Below are positions 54,280-62,460 of a DNA stretch of 64,000 nucleotides, one piece after another. The DNA comes from DATEPR01 sp036491115 (GTDB lineage: Bacteria; Actinomycetota; Actinomycetes; Mycobacteriales; Pseudonocardiaceae): assembly GCA_036491115.1 (NCBI GenBank), contig DASXCQ010000043.1:62001-126000 (forward strand), written 5' to 3'. The position numbers and the translations under genes are program-made. The notes beneath the pieces were generated by a model, which saw only the letters and a list, made by a program, of their open reading frames with translations, was not told the origin of the DNA and ran no database searches. Position 1 is the first letter of the stretch. Each line of letters starts with the position of its first letter.

Positions 54280-55191
54280 TCAGATGTGCCGGGGGTCGAT
54301 GATCCCGGTGCGCAGCACGTCGCCGTTGGCGGCGTCCAGGGCCGCGTCCAGATCGGCCACCGCCTCCGGGCGGCCGTGCCGGCGGCGCAGGGCGAGCACG
54401 TTGTCCAGCGCGGCCGCGTTGACCATGCCGTCGACGATGACGCCCTCGCGCGGGTCGTGCAGCACCCGCAGCATCTCGTCGGCCGCGTCGCCGGTCACGT
54501 CATAGGTCTGCTTGATCAGGTCGTCGTCCGCCGGCAGGCCCAGCACCCGCTCGGCCGCCTCCCGCCATGCGGCGCAGAACCGGGTGACCACGTCGGCGTG
54601 CGTGTCCAGCCACGGGGTCGATCCGGCCAGTACGGTCCCCAGGTAGGGATGGACGTGCTCGGACAACCGCCCCAGCACGGCACAGCCCGACGAGCGGGCC
54701 GCGATGGTCAGGCCGCCGTAGAGCAGCGTCGCGTCACACCCGCCCTCGGCCAGCGCGACCGCTCGCCGTGGCGTCGCCCCGAGCGCCACCACCTCGTAGT
54801 CCTCGTCCCGCCGTAGGCCGTGTGCCGCGAGGAGGTCGTACAGCCAGAACGCGAACCCGGACTCCGGGACGTCCACCCCCACACGGCCACCGCGCAACTG
54901 CTCCACGGAGTCGACCCTGGCCAGCAGCGCCAGTCCCAGCCCACCGTCCACCGCGCGCACGATCCGCACGTCCAACCGCTCGCGCAGCGGGTTGTGGCTG
55001 CCGAACCGGTAGGCGGCGACGTTGTCCGGGCTGGTCAGCACCAGGTCGTACTCGCCACCGGTGAGCGACCGGAACTGGGCCGAGGACGAGGTGACCGGCT
55101 CTGCGGTCACCGACAGGCCATGGGCGGCGAAATCGGCGGCGGCCAGGACGGCCGACGCCGAGAAGTAGCCGACTCGCAACGGTTCGGACAC
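54280..55191 (-). CDS. NMT1-like substrate-binding-fold protein without signal peptide
   Basis: A 303-residue periplasmic-binding-type protein (LRVGYFSASAVLAAADFAAH; VGVDVPESGFAFWLYDLL) related to the NMT1 receptors but with no signal sequence or lipobox; GTG at 55191 has GAGGAT in front and starts directly at the fold. It should stay in the cytoplasm, acting as a ligand sensor, carrier or enzyme. Divergent from the molybdenum hydroxylase genes, with a TGCAATCG element 17 bp upstream of its start. A TTG start at 55263 would add 24 residues but still no signal peptide. Confidence 0.75.
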   Translation of the reverse strand: MSEPLRVGYFSASAVLAAADFAAHGLSVTAEPVTSSSAQFRSLTGGEYDLVLTSPDNVAAYRFGSHNPLRERLDVRIVRAVDGGLGLALLARVDSVEQLRGGRVGVDVPESGFAFWLYDLLAAHGLRRDEDYEVVALGATPRRAVALAEGGCDATLLYGGLTIAARSSGCAVLGRLSEHVHPYLGTVLAGSTPWLDTHADVVTRFCAAWREAAERVLGLPADDDLIKQTYDVTGDAADEMLRVLHDPREGVIVDGMVNAAALDNVLALRRRHGRPEAVADLDAALDAANGDVLRTGIIDPRHI

Positions 55192-55207
55192 GCGGATCCT
55201 CAATTCT

Positions 55208-55222
55208 GGCAATCGAATGCAG
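55208..55222. promoter_or_regulatory. TGCAATCG-type element upstream of the cytosolic binding protein
   Basis: GGCAATCGAATGCAG carries the GCAATCG core and a GCA/TGC half-site pair. It lies 17 bp upstream of the minus-strand start and 28 bp before the -35 box of the divergent promoter. Confidence 0.5.
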
Positions 55223-55249
55223 TCGTCCTCGGCTGCATACCTGACGTGT

Positions 55250-55279
55250 TTGACAGTCGTCAAGAGCGATAACTACGCT
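55250..55279 (+). promoter_or_regulatory. promoter of the molybdenum hydroxylase genes
   Basis: TTGACA (55250-55255), 18-bp spacer, TACGCT (55274-55279), followed by the TGCAATCG-type element at 55285-55297, the same layout as at 49469-49518. Confidence 0.6.
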
Positions 55280-55284
55280 TCACC

Positions 55285-55297
55285 GCGAACGATTGCA
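55285..55297. promoter_or_regulatory. TGCAATCG-type element downstream of the molybdenum hydroxylase promoter
   Basis: GCGAACGATTGCA, identical over 13 bp to the element in the LVIVD promoter. A repressor bound here would block transcription start. Confidence 0.6.
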
Positions 55298-55321
55298 CCA
55301 CGCCGCAGGAGGTCGCAGCGC

Positions 55322-55783
55322 GTGTCCGACACGTTCTCGTTGCGCGTCAACGGCGTCCGGCACGATGTCCAGTGTGCGCCGGACACGCCGTTGCTGTACG
55401 TGCTGCGCAACGACCTCGGCCTGACCGCGGCCAAGTTCGGCTGCGGGCTGGGCCTGTGCGGGTCGTGCAACGTGCTCGTCGGCGGCCAGGCCGTGCACTC
55501 GTGCGACACCCCGGCGTGGTCCGTGGTGGACCAGGAGATCACCACCCTGGAGGGCCTGGGCGACGAGAGTGAACCGCACCCGTTGCAGCGGGCCTTCATC
55601 GACGAGCAGGCGCTCCAGTGCGGCTACTGCACCGCGGGGATGATCGTCACGGCCGCCGCCCTGCTGGACCGCACGCCCGATCCCACAGAGGCCGAGGTGC
55701 GTGCCGGGCTGGCCGACAACCTGTGCCGGTGTGGCGTGCACAACCGGATCGTGCGGGCGGTGCGCCGGAGCGTGGCCCGGTGA
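55322..55783 (+). CDS. Molybdenum hydroxylase small subunit, two [2Fe-2S] clusters
   Basis: A 153-residue xanthine dehydrogenase-type iron-sulfur subunit. First cluster Cys41, 46, 49 and 61 (FGCGLGLCGSCNVL, HSCDTP), second cluster Cys100, 103, 135 and 137 (LQCGYCTAGM, NLCRCGVHN). GTG with AGGAGG. Pairs with the large subunit, whose GTG overlaps its stop; no separate FAD subunit, as in isoquinoline 1-oxidoreductase and nicotinate dehydrogenase. Confidence 0.93.
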   Translation: MSDTFSLRVNGVRHDVQCAPDTPLLYVLRNDLGLTAAKFGCGLGLCGSCNVLVGGQAVHSCDTPAWSVVDQEITTLEGLGDESEPHPLQRAFIDEQALQCGYCTAGMIVTAAALLDRTPDPTEAEVRAGLADNLCRCGVHNRIVRAVRRSVAR

Positions 55784-57840
55784 CGTCGCCGAGCCTGGCG
55801 GCCAACCCGGACCCGACCGCCTGGATCAGCCCCGGGCCGGCCGGCACCATCGTCGTGCGGTCCGGGAAGGTCGAGCTGGGCCAGGGCGTGCTGACCGCGC
55901 TGGCGCAGATCGTCGCGGATGGCATGCGGGTGCGCCTGGACCGGGTGCGGATGGCGCCGGCCAGCACCGACGGCAGTCCGGACGAGGGCTACACGGCGGG
56001 CAGCCTGTCCGTCCAGCACTCCGGCGCCGCGCTGCGGGTCGTGGCCGCGGCCTGGTACACCGCGCTGGGCGACGCGGCCGAGACCGCGTTCGGCACCGGT
56101 ATGTCCGATGTCGAGGACGGCACGATCACCGCGGACGACGGCCGCACGTTCTCCTACTGGGACCTCCCGCCGGACGTGCCGCTGGAGATCGGCGGCCCGG
56201 CCGCCACGCCCGAGATGGTCGGCACCAGTGTCGGCCGCCTGGACATCCCCGGCCGGGTGTTCGGCAGCCGACGGTACCTGCAGGACGTGCGGCTGCCCGG
56301 CCAGCTGTTCGGGCGGATGCTGCGCCCGCCGGGCCGGTCGGCCCGGCTGGTGGCGGTGGACGACGGGCAGGTCAGGGCACTGCCCGGGGTGGTCGAGGTG
56401 GTGTGGGACGGGGACGCGGTCGGGGTGATCGCCCAGCGTGAGGACATCGCCGTGCGGGCGGTGGACGTGCTGGCCGACGGGTGCACGTGGAAGCAGGAGC
56501 CGTCGCTGCCCGACCAGTACGACCTGGCGAACTACCTGCGGTCGGCTCCCTCCGACGAGACCGTGCAGGCCGAGCGGGGCGACCCGCCGGCGGGCCCGCC
56601 CTCGGTCGAGGCCACGTTCAGCAGGCCCTACCTGGCGCACGCGTCGATCGGGACGTCGTGCGCGATCGCCCGCTGGGACACCGACCGGCTCGCGGTGTGG
56701 ACGCACAGCCAGGGCGTGTACCCGCTGCGCGGCGAACTGGCCCGCTGGTTCGGGATCGACGCCGACCATATCACCGTTACCCATGTCGAGGGCGCGGGCT
56801 GCTACGGCCACAACGGCGCCGACGACGCGGCGGGCGACGCCGCCCTGCTGGCCGCTGCGGTGCCCGGCCGGCCGGTGCACGTGGTGTGGTCGCGGCAGGA
56901 CGAGCTCGGCTGGGCGCCGTACGGGCCCGCGATGGCGGTCACGGTGCGAGTCACCGTGGACGACCAGGGCCGGCCGGCGCACTGGACGCAGGAGATCTGG
57001 TCCAACGGGCACTCCAACCGGCCGGGCTCGGCCGGCAATCCACCGCTGCTGGCCGCGCTCCGGCAGGCGGATGACCCGGTGGCGTCCAGCGATCCGCCGC
57101 TGGCCAGGGGTGGCGGCTCGGCCCGCAACGGCGTGCCCGGGTACCCGGTTCCCGGACTGCGGGTGGTGTCGCATCGGTTGCGCACCATGCCGTTGCGGAC
57201 ATCGGCGATGCGGTCGCTCGGCGCCCACCTGAACGTGTACGCGATCGAGTCGGTCATCGACGAACTCGCCGAGACGGCCGGTGCCGACCCGGTGGCGTAC
57301 CGGTTGCGGCTGCTGGACGATCCACGCGGCCGGGCGGTGATCGAGGCGGCAGCCGAGGCTGCCGGCTGGGGCACGGCGAAAGCGGGACCGGACGGCGGCC
57401 GGGGCATCGGTTACGCCCGCTACAAGAACATGGGCGCCTACTGCGCCGTGGTGGCCGACGTCGAGGTGACGTCGCGGATCACGGTCACCCGGCTCACGCT
57501 CGCGGTCGACGTCGGGCTGGTGGTGAACCCGGACGGCGTGCGCAACCAGATGGAGGGCGGCGCGGTCCAGGCGTTGAGCTGGACGACGATGGAGCAGGTG
57601 CGGTTCGACGCACGCGACGTCACCAGCCGAACCTGGGAGGACTACCCGATCGCCCGGTTCGCCGACGTGCCGCCGATGGAGACGGTGATCCTGAACCGTC
57701 CCGACCAGCCGTCGCTCGGTGCCGGCGAGGGGTCACTCGGGCCGACCGCCGCCGCGATCGGCAACGCGGTGCGCGCCGCCCTGGGCGTGACCATCGGCGA
57801 CCTGCCACTGACCGCGGAGAACCTGATGCGCGACCGGTGA
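55780..57840 (+). CDS. Molybdenum hydroxylase large subunit (isoquinoline 1-oxidoreductase/nicotinate dehydrogenase-like)
   Basis: A 686-residue molybdopterin-binding subunit of the IorB type: GKVELGQGVLTALAQIVAD, SPDEGYTAGSLSVQHSGAAL near the start and the catalytic Glu in GAGEGSLGPTAAAIGNA near the C-terminus. Such enzymes hydroxylate N-heteroaromatic rings with water; electrons leave through the two FeS clusters and, in this class, to a cytochrome or other acceptor. Together with the C-C hydrolase and semialdehyde dehydrogenase at 43-48 kb this suggests breakdown of an N-heterocycle; the substrate cannot be read from sequence. Confidence 0.9.
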   Translation: MTSPSLAANPDPTAWISPGPAGTIVVRSGKVELGQGVLTALAQIVADGMRVRLDRVRMAPASTDGSPDEGYTAGSLSVQHSGAALRVVAAAWYTALGDAAETAFGTGMSDVEDGTITADDGRTFSYWDLPPDVPLEIGGPAATPEMVGTSVGRLDIPGRVFGSRRYLQDVRLPGQLFGRMLRPPGRSARLVAVDDGQVRALPGVVEVVWDGDAVGVIAQREDIAVRAVDVLADGCTWKQEPSLPDQYDLANYLRSAPSDETVQAERGDPPAGPPSVEATFSRPYLAHASIGTSCAIARWDTDRLAVWTHSQGVYPLRGELARWFGIDADHITVTHVEGAGCYGHNGADDAAGDAALLAAAVPGRPVHVVWSRQDELGWAPYGPAMAVTVRVTVDDQGRPAHWTQEIWSNGHSNRPGSAGNPPLLAALRQADDPVASSDPPLARGGGSARNGVPGYPVPGLRVVSHRLRTMPLRTSAMRSLGAHLNVYAIESVIDELAETAGADPVAYRLRLLDDPRGRAVIEAAAEAAGWGTAKAGPDGGRGIGYARYKNMGAYCAVVADVEVTSRITVTRLTLAVDVGLVVNPDGVRNQMEGGAVQALSWTTMEQVRFDARDVTSRTWEDYPIARFADVPPMETVILNRPDQPSLGAGEGSLGPTAAAIGNAVRAALGVTIGDLPLTAENLMRDR

Positions 57841-57861
57841 CGGCGTGGGAGGCTCGGCGGC

Positions 57862-58440
57862 GTGGGCGAGTTCGAGATCCGGCCGTTGGGCGGCGAGACG
57901 TGGGACGCGTTCGTCGCCCTGTGCGACCGGCACAACGGCGGCGGGTTCGGTGGGTGCTACTGCACCTGGTTCCACGACGTGCCGCACGTCTCGCGGACGA
58001 CCGAGGGCTCCCGCGACTTCAAGCGCGACATGGTCGAGACCGGCCACGCTCATGCGGCCCTGGTGTTCGACGGCGAGACGGCGGTGGGCTGGGCCCAGTA
58101 CGGCAAGCCGGCCGACCTGCCCGGGATCGCGCACCGCAAGGAGGTGGAGGTCGCCGGATCGGCGTTGCCCGACTGGCGGATCACCTGCGTCTTCGTGGAC
58201 CGGAAGTACCGTCGTCGCGGAATCGCCCGAATCGCCGTGGAGGGCGCGCTGGAGCTGATCGCGGACGCCGGTGGCGGGGTCGTGGAGAGCTATCCGCAGG
58301 ACACCGGGGGCAAGAAGGTGGGGGCGTCGTTCCTGTACAACGCGACCCGCACCACATTCGAGCAGGCCGGATTCGCCTACGACCGCCCCAAAGGGAATAA
58401 CCACTGCATCGTGCGCACCACCGTCGCGGCCGCGTCGTAG
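57862..58440 (+). CDS. GNAT-family N-acetyltransferase
   Basis: A 192-residue GNAT protein. The acetyl-CoA motif (CVFVDRKYRRRGIARIAVEG) carries the R-x-x-G-x-A loop, and the C-terminal strand RTTFEQAGFAYDR is typical. Conserved CYCTWFH near residue 32 is seen in a subset of actinobacterial members. GTG start, 21 bp after the molybdenum hydroxylase stop. Acceptor unknown. Confidence 0.85.
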   Translation: MGEFEIRPLGGETWDAFVALCDRHNGGGFGGCYCTWFHDVPHVSRTTEGSRDFKRDMVETGHAHAALVFDGETAVGWAQYGKPADLPGIAHRKEVEVAGSALPDWRITCVFVDRKYRRRGIARIAVEGALELIADAGGGVVESYPQDTGGKKVGASFLYNATRTTFEQAGFAYDRPKGNNHCIVRTTVAAAS

Positions 58441-58705
58441 CTGGTCAGCGGCACTGCCGTCGCCGGCCGGGTCCGTAGGTACCTGGTCGGAAGGGACATC
58501 GGCGGGTGCTGGGTCGGAGTAGCACCAACGTCCAATGGCAGATACGACTCGCCCGAGGCGAGTATTGGGACATGGCACCGCGACCACGATCGACAGCCGC
58601 TGGAGCGACCCGGCCAGGCTGCCACGGTGGCCGGCGACGCGGACGTCCGGTGTGGACGGGCGACAGCTGGTAGCGGGCACCGATGCAAGGGAAAGGAAAA
58701 CAGCC

Positions 58706-59125
58706 ATGAACGGCTTCGTCAAGGGGTTGCTGGCGACAGCGGCCGCCGGAACGGCGGCGCTGACCATCGCAGCCTGCAGCTCCCCCTCCACGCCGCTGGT
58801 CCAACCGGCAGCGGCGTTCACCTCCACGATCCCCGAGACCACGATCGTTCCGCCGCCGAATGTCAGCACCTCGGCGAGCCCGCCAACCTCGTCGGCCCCG
58901 TCGACATCCCCGACCAGCCGGGACCGGGACGACAACGACGCGAACGACGACCGGGGCGGCGCAGCCGGGTTCGACAACGACCTGGACGACAACGACGCCA
59001 ATGACGACCGGGGCCACGACGCCGTGGACAACGACAACGGTGTGGACAACGACAGGCACGACGACCGCGGTGGCGACGGCGGCGGCCGTGGCGGCGACGG
59101 TGGCGGCCACAGCGGCCGGCACTGA
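58706..59125 (+). CDS. Acidic-repeat lipoprotein of unknown function
   Basis: A 139-residue secreted lipoprotein: signal peptide MNGFVKGLLATAAAGTAALT with lipobox IAAC (Cys24), a Ser/Thr/Pro-rich spacer (25-72) and a C-terminal Asp/Asn/Arg/His/Gly tail with two copies of DDNDANDDRG (75-84 and 94-103) and a Gly-rich end GGDGGGRGGDGGGHSGRH. The tail is disordered, highly charged and could bind calcium or other metals or attach to the wall. ATG with AAGGAAA upstream; the 265 bp in front hold its promoter. Family unknown. Confidence 0.75.
   Translation: MNGFVKGLLATAAAGTAALTIAACSSPSTPLVQPAAAFTSTIPETTIVPPPNVSTSASPPTSSAPSTSPTSRDRDDNDANDDRGGAAGFDNDLDDNDANDDRGHDAVDNDNGVDNDRHDDRGGDGGGRGGDGGGHSGRH
58928..59014 (+). 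repeat. two tandem-like 30-bp repeats inside the lipoprotein gene
   Basis: 58928-58957 and 58985-59014 both encode DDNDANDDRG and differ at only two bases (third codon positions), a sign of recent internal duplication. Confidence 0.7.
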
Positions 59126-59498
59126 CCCGATGTGACCGACCCGGCACCGCGTCAACGGCGACGCGGTGCCGGGGCTCCCGCTGTCCTATCAGGACTGTCG
59201 ACTGAGGCTCCACAGGAGAGTCGTGCCGACGCTTCCGGCCTGATCACGACTTCCGGCTGATGCGTTGCTCGATCGCGCGCACACCCTCCCGGCACGCCGG
59301 GCGGGTGGTGGACCAGCGCTGGGCAGCGGTTTCGGCGGCCAGGGCGTCCACCTCGCCGAGGTGATGAACCTCGCCGATGCCGGCCGGGCAACGTCCCTGT
59401 TCGTCCTGGCACCGTTGCCGCTGGTCGGCCCGGTGGCGCCGATCGCCGTGCTCTAGTGTCCTGAGCCAATGGATCAAGCTGTGCTCAGGAGAACCGGC
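59126..59498. other. 373-bp region without a clear gene
   Basis: Apart from the hairpin and the Shine-Dalgarno of the following acetyltransferase I find nothing convincing. A minus-strand frame ending at 59244 reads STTRPACREGVRAIEQRISRK at its end and could be a relic, but it has no start near 59.5 kb that avoids the acetyltransferase gene. The plus-strand frame 59265-59456 has no ribosome-binding site. Confidence 0.5.
59140..59173. terminator. hairpin terminator after the lipoprotein gene
   Basis: CCCGGCACCGCGT (59140-59152) pairs perfectly with ACGCGGTGCCGGG (59161-59173), 13 bp with an 8-nt loop, 15 bp past the lipoprotein stop. Confidence 0.8.
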
Positions 59499-59993
59499 AT
59501 GCCGACAGTGCGCATCGCGCGTCGCGACGACCTCGCCCGACTCGTCGTCATCTACAACCACTACGTCGAACATTCGGCAGCGACCTTCGACACCGAGCCC
59601 GTCTCGGTGGAGAGCCGGATCGCCTGGTTCGACTCGTTCTCCGACACCGGACCGCACCGCCTGCTCGTGGCCTGCGACGGCAAACGTGTCATCGGGTGCG
59701 CTTCCAGCAGTGCCTACCGGCAGCATCCGGCGTTCGCCCGGACGGTCGAGTTCGGTATCTACCTCGACCCGACATCGCGCGGTGGCGGCGTCGGGTCAGC
59801 CCTGTACGGGTCCCTTCTCGAGCAGATCAGCTCGGCGGACGTGCATCGTGCGGTGGCCGGGATCGCCCTGCCCAACGATGCCTCCGTGGCGCTGCACCGC
59901 AAGTTCGGATTCACCGACGTCGGCACGTTCGACGAGTACGCCACGAAACGTGGCGCCTACGTCAGCTCCTTGTGGATGCAACGCCGGCTGTGA
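59499..59993 (+). CDS. GNAT acetyltransferase, phosphinothricin acetyltransferase-like
   Basis: A 164-residue GNAT enzyme. Features of the PAT/YncA group: RIARRDDLARLVVIYNHYVE at the N-terminus, FDTEPVSVESRIAWF, then the acetyl-CoA loop TSRGGGVGSALYGSL and the C-terminal HRKFGFTDVGTFDEYATKRG. Probable N-acetylation of a glutamate-analogue, methionine sulfone or sulfoximine. ATG at 59499 with AGGAG; an ATG 30 bp upstream has none. Confidence 0.88.
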   Translation: MPTVRIARRDDLARLVVIYNHYVEHSAATFDTEPVSVESRIAWFDSFSDTGPHRLLVACDGKRVIGCASSSAYRQHPAFARTVEFGIYLDPTSRGGGVGSALYGSLLEQISSADVHRAVAGIALPNDASVALHRKFGFTDVGTFDEYATKRGAYVSSLWMQRRL

Positions 59994-60150
59994 CGGCGGT
60001 CGTCACTCCCCGGCCGGCAGGGTCGAAGTCCAGCAGGACGGACGGTTCGCCGCCGGTGTTGCGCAGGTCCAGGTTCTCCGCCGGCCCCAACGAGATCGCC
60101 GCGTGCCGACGAACGTCACGCAGGGAATGGTTCCGGGTGCGAAACCGGCG

Positions 60151-60175
60151 CCGCGCCCGGCGTGGCCGGGCGCGG
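60151..60175. terminator. hairpin downstream of the tetR-like gene
   Basis: CCGCGCCCGGC (60151-60161) pairs perfectly with GCCGGGCGCGG (60165-60175), 11 bp with a 3-nt loop, 15 bp beyond the TetR stop on the minus strand. Confidence 0.7.
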
Positions 60176-60190
60176 TGAGTCGTGGAACGG

Positions 60191-60943
60191 TCAGCGGGTG
60201 CGCTTGGGCCGCTTGACCGGCTGCGCCTTCGCCTTCGTTTCCTTGGCTGCCGCGGTGGACGGCCGCCGCCGGGGGCTGCGCACACCGCGCAGGAACAGGT
60301 CAGCGAACGACTTGCCGATCTCGGCGCCGGTCAACCGCCCACCGGGCACGAACCACCGGTGCGTCCAGTTGACCGCGCCCATGATGGCGAACATGACCAA
60401 CCGCGCGTCCAGGTCGGAGCGGAACTCGCCGGATGCCACGCCGTCGGCGGTGATCCGCCCGACCGCGTCCTCGTACCGCCTGCCCAACTCCTGCAACTGT
60501 TCACCGGCCGCAGAACCGTCACCGGGCACCCGGCGCATGTCCTCCTGGATGTACAGGTGGATGAACGGATAGTTCCGCTCGTAGGCGTTCAGCAGCGACT
60601 GCACCAACCGCTGCAACCGGACTGTGGACGGCCCGTCGGTGGCGGCGATGTTCTCCGCGACGATCACGATCTCCTCGACGGCCTGCCGGACCAGTGCCAG
60701 GAAGATCTCGTGTTTACTGCCGTAGTAGTAGTACACGCTGGCCCGGTCGGACCCCAGGCGGGCGGCGATGTCGTTGATGCTCGCCGCTTCCAGGCCCTTG
60801 TCCTTGAACACGTCGGCGGCAGCGAGCAACAGCCGGTCGCGCTTCTCGATGTAGCCCATGCTGGGGTCGCGCCGCGCCTGGCTGCGGCGCCGGCCGATCG
60901 AGCTGGACACATCGTTGCGGGCTGGTTCCGCCGCTCCGGCCAT
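60191..60943 (-). CDS. TetR/AcrR-family transcriptional regulator
   Basis: A 250-residue repressor with a helix-turn-helix at about residues 35-80 (LLLAAADVFKDKGLEAASIN, then DIAARLGSDRASVYYYYGSK), a C-terminal domain of the TetR_C_33 type with many aromatic residues, and a Lys/Arg-rich tail (ETKAKAQPVKRPKRTR). Start at ATG 60943 gives a protein with a normal-length N-terminal arm. May control the SDR and FAD-monooxygenase genes upstream. Confidence 0.85.
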   Translation of the reverse strand: MAGAAEPARNDVSSSIGRRRSQARRDPSMGYIEKRDRLLLAAADVFKDKGLEAASINDIAARLGSDRASVYYYYGSKHEIFLALVRQAVEEIVIVAENIAATDGPSTVRLQRLVQSLLNAYERNYPFIHLYIQEDMRRVPGDGSAAGEQLQELGRRYEDAVGRITADGVASGEFRSDLDARLVMFAIMGAVNWTHRWFVPGGRLTGAEIGKSFADLFLRGVRSPRRRPSTAAAKETKAKAQPVKRPKRTR

Positions 60944-61009
60944 CCGCTGTCGGTCCTTCCACTGCGGGCGAGGAGGCACGTCCCCGTTCAACCTACCCGT
61001 TGACAGCAG

Positions 61010-61560
61010 CATCTCCTCGGCGGCACCGCGAGTGCCGGGTCGGCACGCGGCGGGCCCACTGGTCGGTGTACCGGCTGACGGCCACCATGCCGTTGGCCAG
61101 CAGGTTCATCGTGGTCTCGTGGCCGGCGAACATCATCAGGATCGCATTGGCGACGATTCCGTCGTCGGTCAGCGCGCCGGTGCGGTCGGCGGCCTCGACC
61201 AGGCCCGTTGAGCAGGGCATCGCAGGACTCCCGCCTGCGGGCGGCGACCAGCGGCCGCAGCAACTCCTCCGCCCACCGCATCGACTCATCGCCCTTGCGC
61301 ATCCGGTCTACGTCGTCACCACGCACGAAACTCCGCGATCACCACCACCGGCAAGGTGAACGCGAAGTCGGCCAAGAAGTCCATTGCGGACTGTCCGCGC
61401 CCGCTCGATCAGCGTGTCGACCAGTTCACGCACTCTCGGCCGGACCCGTTCCACGGCCGGGACCGGCCCTTCGGGTTCGCCAGTGGCGGGATGGCCAACG
61501 CGCACGCGCCGTAGGGCTGACGCAGCGAACGACCGGTGACGTCGAGGATCTCCAGCGGGC
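61010..61560 (-). pseudogene. Cytochrome P450 pseudogene
   Basis: P450 fragments appear in order but in three frames: VERVRPRVRELVDTLIERA, then DFLADFAFTLPVVVIAEF, then RWAEELLRPLVAARRRES and the I-helix LTDDGIVANAILMMFAGHET. The sequence then fails; the ExxR helix and heme-binding Cys loop are absent. At least three frameshifts plus 3' loss. The first piece starts in the middle of the protein, so the N-terminus is missing as well. Confidence 0.82.
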
Positions 61561-61662
61561 ACGGAGATCTTGGTCTCCAGGCCCCGCCATCGTCCACCAC
61601 GGTCACAACCGTCGTCAACAGCTCCGTTGAGAGAAGTTCAACAGCGGTGTTGACGGACCGGT

Positions 61663-62460
61663 TCAGTAGTAGATGCTCCCCCGCGCACCGCCACCCACGG
61701 CCACCGCGTCACCCGTCACCGCCACACTCCTCGGCGAGGCCAGAAACGCGATCACGTCACCGATCTCCGCCGCCGTCACCAGCCGGCCGATCGTGATGTT
61801 CGCCGACAACGCCGTCGCCGCGTCCGCCTCGCTCAGCCCGTGCGCCCGCGCGTACCCGCTGATCACGTCCGGCGTCCGCTCGGTCACCGTCATTCCCGGA
61901 TGCACCACCGTCACGTTCACCCCCGACCGACCCAACTCGTCCGCCAGGTTCTTCGTCATCGCGGCCACCGCCACGTTGCGCACCGAACCCGCCACACTCG
62001 TCGCCTGCCGCGCGGCCAGCCCGCTCACGTTGACGATCCGCCCCCACCCCTGCTCCACCATGTGCGGTGCGGCGGCCCGCGCACACCGCAGGTAACCGAG
62101 CACCTTCGTCTCCACCTCGGCCCGCACGTCGTCGTCCGTCGTGCCCGCCCACCCGCGCGCCGTGTTCGGACTCGCCGGCTCGGCCGCCGCGTTCACCAGG
62201 ATGTCCACCCCACCCCACTCGGCCACCACCCGAGCCACCATCGCCCGCACCGCGGCGTCGTCCGTCGTGTCCGCGACGACCGCCAGCACCCGCCGACCGT
62301 GCCGACCGAGCCGCTCGGCGGCCACGTCCAGGGCGTCGGAGTTCCTGGCCACCAGCGCGACGTCCGCGCCCTCGGCCGCCAGCGCGTCCGCCGCGGCGAA
62401 GCCGATGCCCCGGCTGCCGCCGGTGACGATCGCCCGCTTCCCGGTGAGCTGAAGATCCAC
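61663..62460 (-). CDS. SDR-family oxidoreductase lacking the Tyr-x-x-x-Lys motif
   Basis: A 265-residue classical SDR by fold: GGSRGIGFAAADAL nucleotide motif, VNAAAEP at the NAAG position, VNVSGLAARQ at the catalytic Ser, VVHPGMTVTERT after. Where Tyr-x-x-x-Lys should be the chain reads AGSVRNVAVAAMTKNLADEL, so the Tyr is Gly and the Lys is Asn on alignment of the following helix. It could be a non-catalytic or differently catalysing SDR. ATG start; divergent from the FAD monooxygenase. Confidence 0.82.
   Translation of the reverse strand: MDLQLTGKRAIVTGGSRGIGFAAADALAAEGADVALVARNSDALDVAAERLGRHGRRVLAVVADTTDDAAVRAMVARVVAEWGGVDILVNAAAEPASPNTARGWAGTTDDDVRAEVETKVLGYLRCARAAAPHMVEQGWGRIVNVSGLAARQATSVAGSVRNVAVAAMTKNLADELGRSGVNVTVVHPGMTVTERTPDVISGYARAHGLSEADAATALSANITIGRLVTAAEIGDVIAFLASPRSVAVTGDAVAVGGGARGSIYY

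Noticed and set aside
59244..59726. Minus-strand 160-codon frame between the lipoprotein and acetyltransferase
   Set aside because: Overlaps the clear acetyltransferase on the other strand for half its length; only the last 40 residues look protein-like.
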